From a virus, in IMG/VR virus record IMGVR_UViG_3300020195_000651, positions 1-54,845 of that record: DNA of 54,845 nucleotides; one strand, 5' to 3'. Both the position numbers and the translations under genes were made by a program. This document shows positions 16,301 through 24,261 of this stretch, one piece after another. The first letter of the stretch is position 1, and each line of letters begins with the position of its first letter. Under the pieces are notes generated by a model that was not told where the DNA came from, did no database searches, and saw only the letters and a list, made by a program, of their open reading frames with translations.

Positions 16301-17375
16301 AACAGTTCCAGCAACACCACTCACGTTCAGTTGGCTTTAACTCACGATTACGCCAACCACACTTGTTGCATAACTGAGACGAAGGATACCAACGACTAAC
16401 TTTCACCAACTCACGACCATACCAAACTGCTTTGTACATCAACTTCTGCACAAACGAGTAGAAACCACAATCGGCAATGTCCTTATGCCGTTTTCGCTCT
16501 TTCCATCGTGGTTCATCCCTATCGTCAGGCTTGGTCTTCGCAAGCATGTCACTCACAGAGTTGTCTTCGACAACAATAACTTGGTTCTCGTTAATGATGC
16601 GACGACTCAACTTGTGCAAATGATCTTCACGCTTGTTGTGTACCTTCAAGTACAACTTCGCTAACTTACGCTTCGCCTTCGTCCTCCCATTACCACCTTT
16701 CTCACTTCTCGATACTTCCTGATGCAACAACTTCAACCGTGCCGCAAATTGCTTCGCAGGACGAGGATTGACTTCAGTGTTACCATTGCTGTCCACCATC
16801 CCATGCACGTTCAGGTCGTAAGCCACAACTTCTGCTCGTTCTGACAACGGTTGAATATCACGCTCGACTGTGATTGAAACATGATATTGTCCTGCCTTAT
16901 TCTTGCTGATCGTGGCGAACTGTATATCACCTTCTACTTTGCGATGTTCGACGACAGGTATACCTTCCAAAAACTTCGGCATCACTAATTTGTCGTCAAT
17001 GATGTAGATGTTTTGTTTGACACGGAAGGATTGTTTAGCATGTCGTTTCTTGAACCGTGGGAAACCTTTCTTGCCTTTGATCTTTTGCTTCACCTTGCGG
17101 AAGAAGTTATCGTATGCACGTTGCAAGCATTCGACTGCGTATTGCAAACTTTGGCTTCCGACTTCTTTGAGCCAAGGAAACGCTTGCTTGAGTGTTGGCA
17201 GTTCTTTTTCGTTGTCGCTTCGTTTGAGTGATTTGTTGTTTGTTTTGTATTCTTGTATCCTTTTATCGAGGAAGTGGTTGAACACGAACCTGCCACAGCC
17301 GAAGTGTTTGGCGAGCAATACTTCTTGCTGAGTGGTTGGTGACAACCTCAGTTTGCAGGAATACAGGTGCTTCAC
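16146..17375 (-). CDS. tnpB: TnpB, RNA-guided nuclease of IS200/IS605 type
   Basis: 409 residues starting at GTG 17375. The N-terminal REC-like part opens with KLRLSPTTQQE. The RuvC nuclease is intact: Asp about 187 (VVAYDLN), Glu about 270 (VIVVEDNSVSDM) and Asp about 365 (RDHNAAC). The zinc ribbon C-x2-C ... C-x2-C lies at about 336-358. TnpB uses an omega RNA to cut DNA next to a TAM (here probably TTTAC), which keeps the element in place after excision. The GTG overlaps the TGA of the RHH gene upstream, so both are translated together. With D-E-D present I expect activity. Confidence 0.95.
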   Translation of the reverse strand: MKHLYSCKLRLSPTTQQEVLLAKHFGCGRFVFNHFLDKRIQEYKTNNKSLKRSDNEKELPTLKQAFPWLKEVGSQSLQYAVECLQRAYDNFFRKVKQKIKGKKGFPRFKKRHAKQSFRVKQNIYIIDDKLVMPKFLEGIPVVEHRKVEGDIQFATISKNKAGQYHVSITVERDIQPLSERAEVVAYDLNVHGMVDSNGNTEVNPRPAKQFAARLKLLHQEVSRSEKGGNGRTKAKRKLAKLYLKVHNKREDHLHKLSRRIINENQVIVVEDNSVSDMLAKTKPDDRDEPRWKERKRHKDIADCGFYSFVQKLMYKAVWYGRELVKVSRWYPSSQLCNKCGWRNRELKPTEREWCCWNCWENNQRDHNAACNILNEGLRIRTLGTRGIAACPDVRPALSGLLVGAEAPPL

Positions 17376-17530
17376 TTATTTCCTTGCTTGGCGTAGTCAC
17401 GAATGAAGTCACGAAGCGTGTCGCTCATAGTTTTGTAGTTCTGGTCGCAGAGTGCTTTGAACTTATCGAAGAGTTCGGTTGGTACTCGTATGGACAAAAC
17501 CTTATCGGCTACGTTCTTTTTCTTTGTCAT
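17372..17530 (-). CDS. Ribbon-helix-helix protein coupled to tnpB
   Basis: 52 residues, too short for most ORF cut-offs. After a lysine start it reads VLSIRVPTELFDKFKALCDQ then TMSDTLRDFIRDYA, the strand-helix-helix pattern of RHH DNA-binding proteins (CopG/Arc fold). The stop TGA overlaps the tnpB start (GTGA). It lies fully inside the element, between the left end and tnpB, so it probably represses the tnpB/omega RNA promoter. Alternative: an antitoxin-like protein captured by the element. Confidence 0.8.
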   Translation of the reverse strand: MTKKKNVADKVLSIRVPTELFDKFKALCDQNYKTMSDTLRDFIRDYAKQGNK

Positions 17531-17854
17531 ACACTTTATATAGTGGTGTGCGACGATTTTTGAGCAAGGAAATTTGATTTTGAGCCGAATTTTTAGGGGA
17601 CGGTGCGTTTGTCTTGTTTTAACGGTGCTTGATTTTGCTTCAAGAATGAGTTAATCTTTAGTGTATCGCCTTCATCCCCTACCCTAAAGGGCTGGTAGGC
17701 AGTCTCCCTCGCTCCGCTCGGTCGCTTTGCCTACCAGCATCTAGCGATGTAGGGGCTTTCGGCTCCGAAGACGGGTAAATGCGTCACATTATTCAATTCT
17801 ACTTTATTGTCATTTGGGAAGTGGTACGTTCGCTTACGTTCGGGTTCTTTCAGT

Positions 17855-18748
17855 TTATTCAATTCTGGCTTTGTCGTCGTTTTGTTCATAAGTATCACCT
17901 TTTCTCTTTAATAAATAACTTTCTGCAAGTTTCACATAGTCTGGATTAATTTCAAACCCTAGATATTCCATTCCTAAATCTTCTGCTACAGCAGCTTCGC
18001 TGCCTGTTCCAATGAATGGAATAAGAACTTTACCATTCTCATGTGGCTTACTTGCCATCAACAATCTTTTAGTCAATTCGTAAGGTTTTTGTGTTGGATG
18101 TTGAATTACATCGTGATCTTCATGTTCATCCCTTTTTTTATTTGGATATGCTTGATTGCACGAACGACACAAAAACCATCTTTCGGAAGCACCTGCTCCA
18201 CCTGCCAAGGCAGGAACTTTCAACACGTCACGAGGAAGAGCGCCTTTTTCATTTGCTTCATATACTGTCTCTTTACCATCATGGCTGTATCGTCCTTTTG
18301 TACCTTTTCGTACCTTGCCAGCCGCATTCTTTAAGAAGACGTCAGTGTATGGAACTCTGACACTGTCTTGATTAAAAATTCGTTTTGATTTGTCTACCCA
18401 ACAACATAATATACTTTCGTGACTTCGTTGCCAAAAACTTAACTTTGGTACTGTTTTGTTTTCGTAGTGCCAAATAAGCCACCGATGAGGAATTTTCAAT
18501 CTTGCTGAGATGTGGGCAAGAGTTTCAGAAAATCCATAAATATAAATGGTTCCACTTGGTTTTAATACACGTTTACATTCATCAATCCATTCATCACACC
18601 AATCAAGATACGACGCAATGTCCATATTGTCTTTACAGTCGCCAAAATCTTTGCCAATATTGTATGGAGGGTCTGCTATTATTAGATCAAAATATTCATT
18701 TGATTGCTGTCTCAGTCCAATCAAAACATCTAACATGAAAATAGGCAT
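17855..18748 (-). CDS. DNA N4/N6 methyltransferase (beta class)
   Basis: 297 residues. Catalytic motif IV DPPYNIG is at about 26-32 and the SAM motif FIGTGSEAAVAEDLG near 255, i.e. the beta-class order found in N6-adenine/N4-cytosine methyltransferases. A C-x2-C pair and H-x-D-H lie in the middle (about 195-215), perhaps a small zinc knuckle. The stop overlaps the start of the split gene by 35 bases. No partner nuclease is adjacent; the nearby HNH protein could be one, but orphan protective methylation is equally likely. Confidence 0.9.
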   Translation of the reverse strand: MPIFMLDVLIGLRQQSNEYFDLIIADPPYNIGKDFGDCKDNMDIASYLDWCDEWIDECKRVLKPSGTIYIYGFSETLAHISARLKIPHRWLIWHYENKTVPKLSFWQRSHESILCCWVDKSKRIFNQDSVRVPYTDVFLKNAAGKVRKGTKGRYSHDGKETVYEANEKGALPRDVLKVPALAGGAGASERWFLCRSCNQAYPNKKRDEHEDHDVIQHPTQKPYELTKRLLMASKPHENGKVLIPFIGTGSEAAVAEDLGMEYLGFEINPDYVKLAESYLLKRKGDTYEQNDDKARIE

Positions 18749-19283
18749 TATATTTTTTTAATCCTGTTTATACACTCCATCATTTTTTCATAAGTCATCT
18801 CGCATTTTGCTCTGTTGCAAGTATAGCAACTAGGCAAACTATTTTTTAAAGTGTATCCATCATCATTATTCATTCTGTCGATTCCATTATAAATATAATC
18901 TCCCCATGGCGTTGGTTTTGCTTTTCGATTGTTTTCTATTTTGCAAATTCGATCTGGCAAGCAGCCACAATAATGACATGGTGTTGATGTAATAACATGA
19001 AACTCTTCGAAAGTCAATTGAAAATCTCTACCGTATTTTTTGGCTCCTGTTTTATATTTAGAATATAAACGATTTGCTCCACTCCATCCTTTTGGCACCA
19101 ATTGACAATTTCGACATTTGGTCGATCTTTTTATTGCATTTGGTGTCTTGATTGTAACTTGATTACAATTTGAACATTTTACTTTGAATCCTCTATTGCT
19201 TCCAACATATTCGAAGATTTCAAGATGTTTAATTTTTTGATCAAGTAATGGTTCTATGTTTTTCCCCGTACAAAATTCTCCAT
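18748..19283 (-). CDS. HNH endonuclease with an apparent -1 frameshift
   Basis: The C-terminal part is a clear HNH nuclease: C-x2-C (PCHYCG), then NGIDRMNNDDGYT and a second Cys pair (PSCYTCNRAK). Upstream the same frame stays open through a zinc-knuckle region (KCSNCN ... KCRNCQ) to an in-frame stop near 19287, but has no ATG. An ATG at 19283 in another frame runs seven codons to the run GGGGAAAAAC (19259-19268), where a -1 shift joins the two frames. The first usable start without a shift is a TTG at 19101. It is probably a free-standing homing-type nuclease inserted after the terminator at 19294. Confidence 0.7.
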
Positions 19284-19293
19284 GTTAGCTGAA

Positions 19294-19326
19294 TAATAAC
19301 CACACTGATTTATCAGTGTGGTTATT
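19294..19326 (-). terminator. Hairpin terminator after the 19339 gene
   Basis: A perfect AATAACCACACTGAT stem with a very short loop; the minus-strand side is followed by TTATTATTC. It closes the unit 19339-19743 just before the HNH gene. Confidence 0.65.
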
Positions 19327-19338
19327 ATAAACTTTATC

Positions 19339-19743
19339 TTAGATGCCGTTCTTTTCTAGTTGAGAAAGGCTCATCCGCTCTAGAGTCGGATTTGCTACCT
19401 TCGTGCGAAGTGGATTGTCCGAACGCAATTCGTTCGTCATCGCGATCTTATCAATACGGAAGCTCTTAATTGGAGCCTCTTCAATGTCTCTAACCGTTCC
19501 ACCCTCTCGGACTTCATAGCCCTTGAAGTATTCCTTCTCTTGCTCGGTGATCAGGACTGTTCGCTTGACTGGGTGACTGTGAGTTCCCTTGTAGAAGAAC
19601 TTGGCTGCTGGGCGGGTCTTGACGAGTTCGTGTTGTGTGCTGTTCATATTAATTCTCAGTTCTTTCGTTTTTAGTTGTTTTGCAAGATTTATAGTCGTCG
19701 CAATCGACTTTTCTAATTCTATCACATTAACCATCCTTGTCAA
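19339..19743 (-). CDS. Hypothetical protein
   Basis: 134 residues, or about 102 if translation starts at the ATG 19647. The segment RTVLITEQEKEYFKGYEVREGG followed by a proline/asparagine-rich tail is not known to me. The gene has its own strong promoter (19812-19839) and terminator (19294-19326), so it is a single-gene unit that is probably well expressed. Confidence 0.6.
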   Translation of the reverse strand: MTRMVNVIELEKSIATTINLAKQLKTKELRINMNSTQHELVKTRPAAKFFYKGTHSHPVKRTVLITEQEKEYFKGYEVREGGTVRDIEEAPIKSFRIDKIAMTNELRSDNPLRTKVANPTLERMSLSQLEKNGI

Positions 19744-19811
19744 CTATTTTACTTAGAAATTACTTTTCAAATTCAACATCTTGTCTTTTGCATCCATTGG
19801 GCGATAGGTAA

Positions 19812-19839
19812 ATTGTATCATAAGTAATTCTGATGTCAA
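19812..19839 (-). promoter_or_regulatory. Sigma70-type promoter
   Basis: On the minus strand TTGACA (19834-19839) and TACAAT (19812-19817) with a 16-base spacer, about 65 bases upstream of the 19743 start. ATCGAT lies just upstream of the -35 box. Confidence 0.65.
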
Positions 19840-19848
19840 CATCGATAA

Positions 19849-20844
19849 TTATTTTGCAAACCATTTGTCTAGTATGTTTTTAATTCCAAATCGTCCTCTG
19901 CCATATTTTTTGCAAATAGTGTCCATAACTTCTTTTTTTGTTTTTGATTCACTAATCCAGCATTCGTAATCTTTTACAATCAATTCTATTTCTTCTTCAG
20001 TGATTGGCTTTCCTTGATTTGGCGGAGTTTCATTAACTACAAATTTTAGTGATTTAAGATCACGACCAAATTCAACTTCATCTAGTTTTGGCATCCAATA
20101 ATCAAAACTGTGTTTGTTTAATTCAAATCCAATTGGTTCGCGACCTAGTTTTTTTGATACGAATGCTGTTGTGAAATTACCCATAAAAAAATCACAAACT
20201 ACATCTCCTGGGTCAGATGAATACCGAACCAGTTTTTCAATAAGAGCATTTGGTAATTTATTTTTGTTCTTAACCTCGCCAGGATTAAATTCTTTATTGA
20301 TTTTGAAAACATCTTCCAAATCATCATACAAAGAATCATCAATTTCAAAAACGTCTTCAATATCTCGATAATTCAATGACCCTTTTTTGTCACGTTCTTG
20401 TGATCCATAACGACAATAAGTATTAAATTTATGTGATGAACCAGGTTTCGACATGTATAAAATATGGTAATGAGATGTAACAAATTTTTTCTTTGTAGCT
20501 ACTCCAAAATTGAATTTCCAAATTATGTGATTTATTAATTGTAAATCTAATTCATCTGCCGCATTCAATATATGTCTTAGATTAGTCCATCCAGATATTA
20601 CATACATTGACCCATTTGGTTTCATTATTCTTTTAGCTTGTTCTAACCACTTGTAAGAAAACTCATAATAATCATCAACTTTAGTTTCTACGTATCCTTC
20701 TAATAAAGTTTTATTGTCTCTTTTATAATATTTATCAAATGTACTTTCATTGATGCCAAATGGTGGGTCATAAATCCCCAAATCTATAGTTTCAGATTTA
20801 ATTTTTGTTTTGGCTCCTTCAATGCAATCTTCATTATAAATCAT
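19849..20844 (-). CDS. DNA N4/N6 methyltransferase of a probable R-M pair
   Basis: 331 residues. Motif IV is DPPFGIN (about 26-32), and the SAM motif DFFMGNFTTAFVSKKLG lies near residue 217 (beta-class order); GFELN completes motif II. The ATG overlaps the stop of the upstream gene (ATGA), a predicted PD-(D/E)XK nuclease, so the two look like a type II restriction-modification operon. The C-terminus (about 275-331) may be the target recognition or HTH segment. Very AT-rich codon use compared with recA next door suggests later acquisition. Confidence 0.85.
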   Translation of the reverse strand: MIYNEDCIEGAKTKIKSETIDLGIYDPPFGINESTFDKYYKRDNKTLLEGYVETKVDDYYEFSYKWLEQAKRIMKPNGSMYVISGWTNLRHILNAADELDLQLINHIIWKFNFGVATKKKFVTSHYHILYMSKPGSSHKFNTYCRYGSQERDKKGSLNYRDIEDVFEIDDSLYDDLEDVFKINKEFNPGEVKNKNKLPNALIEKLVRYSSDPGDVVCDFFMGNFTTAFVSKKLGREPIGFELNKHSFDYWMPKLDEVEFGRDLKSLKFVVNETPPNQGKPITEEEIELIVKDYECWISESKTKKEVMDTICKKYGRGRFGIKNILDKWFAK

Positions 20845-21488
20845 ATTTTAACTTTCGCATGTACCAATTTTAGAAAATCTGATTTTGAAATTGGCTTATC
20901 TTGAAAAATAATAGTCATATTTTCATCATCAAGTAGATTTATGATATCATATACTGGTATTCCTATATCATCGCGTGGAATTCTTTTACCAATACTTTCA
21001 TAAAGCTTTATTTCTTTAATTTTTACACTTTGATGTTTTTCAATCAATGGATTGAGCAATTCCGCATTTTTTCTACCGATAATAATTAGCGAAAAAACAA
21101 TATCTCCACTTCTCTTCATACAAGAGTACATAAAAGCGTCATATTCTAGTGTTTGAATTCGACGAATTGGATCATTTTGTTTGTCGAACTTTAATTCACC
21201 AAGACCTTTTTCAGTTAGTGATTTGTTTTTAGGCCATTGAGCCTTTTGTTCGCCGTTTTTAATTTCTAATTCTGGGCAAATAAAATCTATGCCAGACGTT
21301 CCATCTGGCTCCAATTCAATACCTTGTTCATTCAGTTTATAATGTTTAATGAATTGTTGCATTTGCAGGATTGATCTGTTTAAGTTGTTATAAAATAAGT
21401 CTTTTTTATATTTAACTTTTAGTTTTTCCTGGCCGCACATTATGTTTTTGAGTTCTTCACAAAGTACAGAAAGATCATTTAATTTCAT
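20841..21488 (-). CDS. Predicted PD-(D/E)XK restriction endonuclease
   Basis: 215 residues. Residues 61-77 read PDGTSGIDFICPELEIK, which gives a D (68) followed by E-x-K (75-77), the catalytic core of PD-(D/E)XK nucleases; the preceding Glu-rich strand fits. No closer family recognised. It is the first gene after a strong promoter and overlaps a DNA methyltransferase by four bases. Order nuclease-then-methyltransferase on one promoter is found in type II systems. Without similarity searches the nuclease call stays moderate. Confidence 0.55.
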   Translation of the reverse strand: MKLNDLSVLCEELKNIMCGQEKLKVKYKKDLFYNNLNRSILQMQQFIKHYKLNEQGIELEPDGTSGIDFICPELEIKNGEQKAQWPKNKSLTEKGLGELKFDKQNDPIRRIQTLEYDAFMYSCMKRSGDIVFSLIIIGRKNAELLNPLIEKHQSVKIKEIKLYESIGKRIPRDDIGIPVYDIINLLDDENMTIIFQDKPISKSDFLKLVHAKVKI

Positions 21489-21518
21489 GTTTAATAAGTT
21501 CCAATCGTTGTTTTCAAT

Positions 21519-21547
21519 ACTATAATCGATATCACCATTAATGTCAA
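21519..21547 (-). promoter_or_regulatory. Sigma70-type promoter for the R-M pair
   Basis: On the minus strand TTGACA (21542-21547), 17-base spacer containing ATCGAT, and TATAGT (21519-21524). It lies 30 bases upstream of the nuclease start and just downstream of the recA terminator. Confidence 0.72.
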
Positions 21548-21560
21548 TTATTAATTACGT

Positions 21561-21590
21561 AAAAATACCCAACTGGACGTCCAGTTGGGT
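21561..21590 (-). terminator. Rho-independent terminator of recA
   Basis: A 24-base perfect palindrome (ACCCAACTGG ACGT and complement, 21567-21590) followed on the minus strand by ATTTTT. It lies 16 bases after the recA stop. Confidence 0.85.
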
Positions 21591-21605
21591 ATTAAATACA
21601 ATTAA

Positions 21606-22796
21606 TTACTCATCGCCTGCTACATCAATTTCAGATGCAACATCCATAGTCACAGCATCATTAGCTGCCCCAAACGTATCGATGTAATATTGAACCTGTT
21701 CTGTACCAGTTGCATCAATCAACGCAGGACACTCCAACAACGTTTGCACGGGAACCGTATTCTGTTCCTTATTAGCCTTGAACTTAATTGTCTGTCCACC
21801 TGCCCACGGTTCTGCCACTGTATAGTTACCAGCACTTCCCTGAATCAATCTTCCAGCCTGCAACAATACATCCAACAAACCACCAAATGGATCAATGCCC
21901 TTGTCGTAGAACAAATGAACGTTCTTTGCTTCTTTGTGGGCACCAGTAAACCTACTCTTAGTACATTTGAATGTAACGTTCATGCCAATTGTACGTTCAT
22001 TACCATCCTTGAGTTGCTTGTATGAGTGCATCCTGATACGTGTTGAACAATAGTATTTCAGTGCTTCGCCACCACCTGCCTCGATAGTATCTGGTCCATA
22101 CATAACTCCAATTTTCTTTCGTAATTGGTTTACAAACAAAATTGCTGTGTGAGTCTCTTTCACGATTGGCATGAGCTTACGTAACTCAGAAGAACATATC
22201 CTGGCTCGTTCTCCTGGCTTTTCTACACCAGCGCCAGCTTCTTTGATTTGAGTCTTGGTTGCTTCTTCCATGTCTAACGTAGTTTGTGCAAATTCACGTG
22301 AAGATGGAGAAACTGCAATTGAGTCATACACAATGCACAATGGGCGTTCTTTTGGAACTGCTGCTGGACCACGTACCTGTCTAATTACCTTGTGAATGCG
22401 ATTAAATGACCCTTCTAGGGTATCACAATCAGTCACAATCAACTTCTTAGGATCAACGTGTGACGCCTTGATAGCGAAGTTCTTACTGACAGCATGTTCA
22501 GCATCATGGAACACAGGAATTCCACCATAGGTCTGACAGCCACGTAGGAAGTTCGTACCTAGAAGTGATTTACCAGTAGCCGACTCTCCGGAGACTTCTG
22601 CCATTGCACCGATTGGGAATCCGCCACCAATGAAACGTTCACTGATTATATAATTAAGAGCGATAATTCCTGTATCGATAAATCCTGGGCAATTATCTAA
22701 TTCATCGAGTAGATCGCCACCAACATCTTTGCTGAGTGTTTTGAACATATCCAATTCATTCTCAGCCATTACTATTTCTTTTGTTTTCTTTGCCAT
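21606..22796 (-). CDS. recA: RecA/UvsX-family recombinase
   Basis: 396 residues. Walker A is GESATGKS (about 69-76), Walker B CIVYDSIAV, and the AILFVNQLRKKIGVMYGPD block matches loop L1 of RecA proteins. The C-terminal tail is acidic. It forms filaments on ssDNA and drives strand exchange in recombination-dependent replication. It has its own leader and terminator, and lies directly behind gp32, its usual partner. Upstream AAGG precedes the ATG 22796. Confidence 0.95.
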   Translation of the reverse strand: MAKKTKEIVMAENELDMFKTLSKDVGGDLLDELDNCPGFIDTGIIALNYIISERFIGGGFPIGAMAEVSGESATGKSLLGTNFLRGCQTYGGIPVFHDAEHAVSKNFAIKASHVDPKKLIVTDCDTLEGSFNRIHKVIRQVRGPAAVPKERPLCIVYDSIAVSPSSREFAQTTLDMEEATKTQIKEAGAGVEKPGERARICSSELRKLMPIVKETHTAILFVNQLRKKIGVMYGPDTIEAGGGEALKYYCSTRIRMHSYKQLKDGNERTIGMNVTFKCTKSRFTGAHKEAKNVHLFYDKGIDPFGGLLDVLLQAGRLIQGSAGNYTVAEPWAGGQTIKFKANKEQNTVPVQTLLECPALIDATGTEQVQYYIDTFGAANDAVTMDVASEIDVAGDE

Positions 22797-22830
22797 ATTT
22801 CCTCTTGTTTTTAAACTTTATAATGAGACG

Positions 22831-22859
22831 AAAAAAGACATGGACGTGTTGTCCATGTC
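22831..22859 (-). terminator. Rho-independent terminator of gp32
   Basis: Stem GACATGGAC with a 5-base loop (22837-22859), followed on the minus strand by TTTTTT (22831-22836). It separates gp32 from recA. Confidence 0.88.
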
Positions 22860-22876
22860 TTTGATTTCAAACACTT

Positions 22877-23764
22877 TTACATTGACCGCAATTCAGCAAT
22901 AAAATCGTCGTCAGCTAATGATTCATCCTCATCATCTTTTGGTTTAGGAGCATTTACTTTTTTAGCTGCGGGAGCAGCAACTTCTTCAGACTTGCTACCA
23001 GAATCAAAATCCAATGCTGGGTCTTTCTCAAGACCTCTAAAGATTCTTAGTTCCTTCATAATCTCTTCGGTCGTCTTGACCTGTCGTAGTGCCTGCAAAT
23101 CATGCAAATTCTCAAGCCAAGCCGCAATCTGTTTGCTAGTACCAGTTGGTGACACGCCAACGAATTTAGACTCATCATAATTCGGATATGCTTCTGTTCC
23201 AGCCTTGCGAAGTCTCTTGATGATCTTCAAATCTCGACCAGTTTCTACATCACTGATATCACCCAATTCTGGCTCGTCCAACGATGGATCGCCCAAAATG
23301 GCACGAATGATTCTTGCGTGAAGTTGCTTGCCGATGGACAGAATCTTAGGACCAATGTCCTTTTCAACCTCGTTGGTTTGAGAGTTTATCTGAGAGCGAA
23401 CAATAACATTGTAGTAATATCGTTCCATAGGTTTAATACTACGGGCTTCTGCGCGAATCTGTTCTGCTTCATCACCACCTTTTTGATCAGATTCTTTCCA
23501 CAGGTTACGATAATAGTTACAAATCGGACAGAAACCTTGCCACTTACCTGCTACTAGCATTTGTGGACAATGGATATTCTTCTGACCGAGTTTGTGCGTG
23601 CGAGTCACGCAATAAAGCTTCTGTCCCTTGCGTGGCGGAAGAATTCTTACCACGACGCTGCCTTCACCTTCAGGCATTCGGACGAAGTTATCAAGGAAAT
23701 TGTTGTTGCCAGAGCTTTCAAGACGTGTTTGTTCTTGGCGAAGTTCGTTTAAATCAAGACCCAT
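22877..23764 (-). CDS. gp32-like single-stranded DNA-binding protein
   Basis: 295 residues, similar in size to T4 gp32. The N-terminal basic stretch, the OB-fold core and the zinc site H-x(n)-C ... C-x2-C (HKLGQKNIHC ... FCPIC, about 57-82) are visible, as is the acidic C-terminal tail (DDEDESLADDDF) that recruits replication proteins. It coats ssDNA during replication and recombination. Own terminator downstream and a structured leader upstream (23794-23850) suggest separate, autogenous control as in T4. Confidence 0.92.
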   Translation of the reverse strand: MGLDLNELRQEQTRLESSGNNNFLDNFVRMPEGEGSVVVRILPPRKGQKLYCVTRTHKLGQKNIHCPQMLVAGKWQGFCPICNYYRNLWKESDQKGGDEAEQIRAEARSIKPMERYYYNVIVRSQINSQTNEVEKDIGPKILSIGKQLHARIIRAILGDPSLDEPELGDISDVETGRDLKIIKRLRKAGTEAYPNYDESKFVGVSPTGTSKQIAAWLENLHDLQALRQVKTTEEIMKELRIFRGLEKDPALDFDSGSKSEEVAAPAAKKVNAPKPKDDEDESLADDDFIAELRSM

Positions 23765-23793
23765 AGTTTATCTCCAGTAATTTACAGTTAAGG

Positions 23794-23850
23794 AAGTTTT
23801 CTGTAGAAGTTATTTCTACACGTATTAATCGGCTACAGAACGGAAAACTT
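23794..23850 (-). promoter_or_regulatory. Structured leader of gp32 with competing stems
   Basis: The arm TGTAG (23802-23806) can pair either with the nearby CTACA (7-bp hairpin 23802-23820) or with CTACAG at 23833-23838, extended by AAGTTTT/AAAACTT (23794-23800 with 23844-23850). The two stems exclude each other. The gp32 start is 30 bases downstream on the minus strand, so this is a likely translational operator. Confidence 0.5.
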
Positions 23851-23873
23851 GAATCGAATTATCGATAAACGTG

Positions 23874-23899
23874 AAAAAACCCAGCAATTGCTGGGTTTT
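23874..23899 (-). terminator. Rho-independent terminator of the purB operon
   Basis: A 24-base perfect palindrome AAAACCCAGCAA and complement (23876-23899), followed on the minus strand by T residues. It closes the minus-strand run that includes purB and the SLOG gene. Confidence 0.85.
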
Positions 23900-23913
23900 A
23901 AGTGAAAATTTAT

Positions 23914-24261
23914 TTAGAACTTGACGATATGAAGTGGTTTGTCCAAACTGTTTGCTATATCGATTGAACTTTTAGTTCCTCTCGATATCTCATCCCAAAA
24001 CGCAACTACCGCATCACTTTCTTTGATGATATCATGGTTTCGCAAGAATCCTGCTCTCCTACCGTATTTATTCCAGTCTGGTTTGAAGATCAATGTGTGG
24101 ACATTGTGTTGTCTTGCCCATTCTTCTGCCAAAGTGTCTGCGCCAACAGCACCACCCGAAACAATTAGGGTGATGGTTTTGATTTTGTTGATTTTATTTA
24201 GCGTCTTGTCTAACAAGATTTGATCTTGGAATTGTCTGCTACCGACTACTGCTAATTTAAT
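23914..24261 (-). CDS. SLOG-domain (DUF2493/YspA-like) protein, ATT start
   Basis: About 115 residues. The segment LIVSGGAVGADTLAEEWA is the nucleotide-binding loop of SLOG proteins, and VVGSRQF is the conserved first strand. Including that strand requires starting at ATT 24261, which has AGAGG seven bases upstream; the first ATG/GTG/TTG start (TTG 24216) would delete the strand. SLOG proteins bind or cleave nucleotide-derived ligands. It ends the purB operon. Confidence 0.75.
   Translation of the reverse strand: MKLAVVGSRQFQDQILLDKTLNKINKIKTITLIVSGGAVGADTLAEEWARQHNVHTLIFKPDWNKYGRRAGFLRNHDIIKESDAVVAFWDEISRGTKSSIDIANSLDKPLHIVKF

Larger units (their letters stand above)
16129..17774 (-). mobile_element. 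IS200/IS605-type element with tnpB only (type A)
   Basis: 1,646 bp, reading on the minus strand. It follows TTTAC (target/TAM) and its right end is GTAGTTCAC. The left end carries CTTCGGAGCCGAAAGCCCC, ACATCG-TAGATG, a long variable hairpin (CTGGTAGGC/GCCTACCAG) and CCCTTTAGGGTAGGGG. The right end carries GCCCCTTTAGGGGC. Contents: an RHH gene, then tnpB; no TnpA tyrosine transposase. The ends are fixed to the base because removal restores the host frame. No target duplication, as expected for single-strand IS200/IS605 insertion. Confidence 0.92.
16019..17889 (-). pseudogene. Small gene split by the TnpB element
   Basis: The start ATG 17889 has AAGGTG upstream. After 115 bases the frame is interrupted at 17775 by the element 16129-17774 and resumes at 16128, ending at TAA 16019. 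Joining the parts gives exactly 75 codons; across the junction it reads NNVTHL then LIRSSGTH with no frame break. The C-terminal part (TSDGRKWIVPTGWLAVELDV) is beta-rich; no family recognised. It overlaps the methyltransferase stop at 17855 by 35 bases. Confidence 0.85.

Noticed and set aside
17540-17680. A promoterless gene in the left end of the TnpB element
   Set aside because: No open frame of useful length; the stretch is element left-end sequence.
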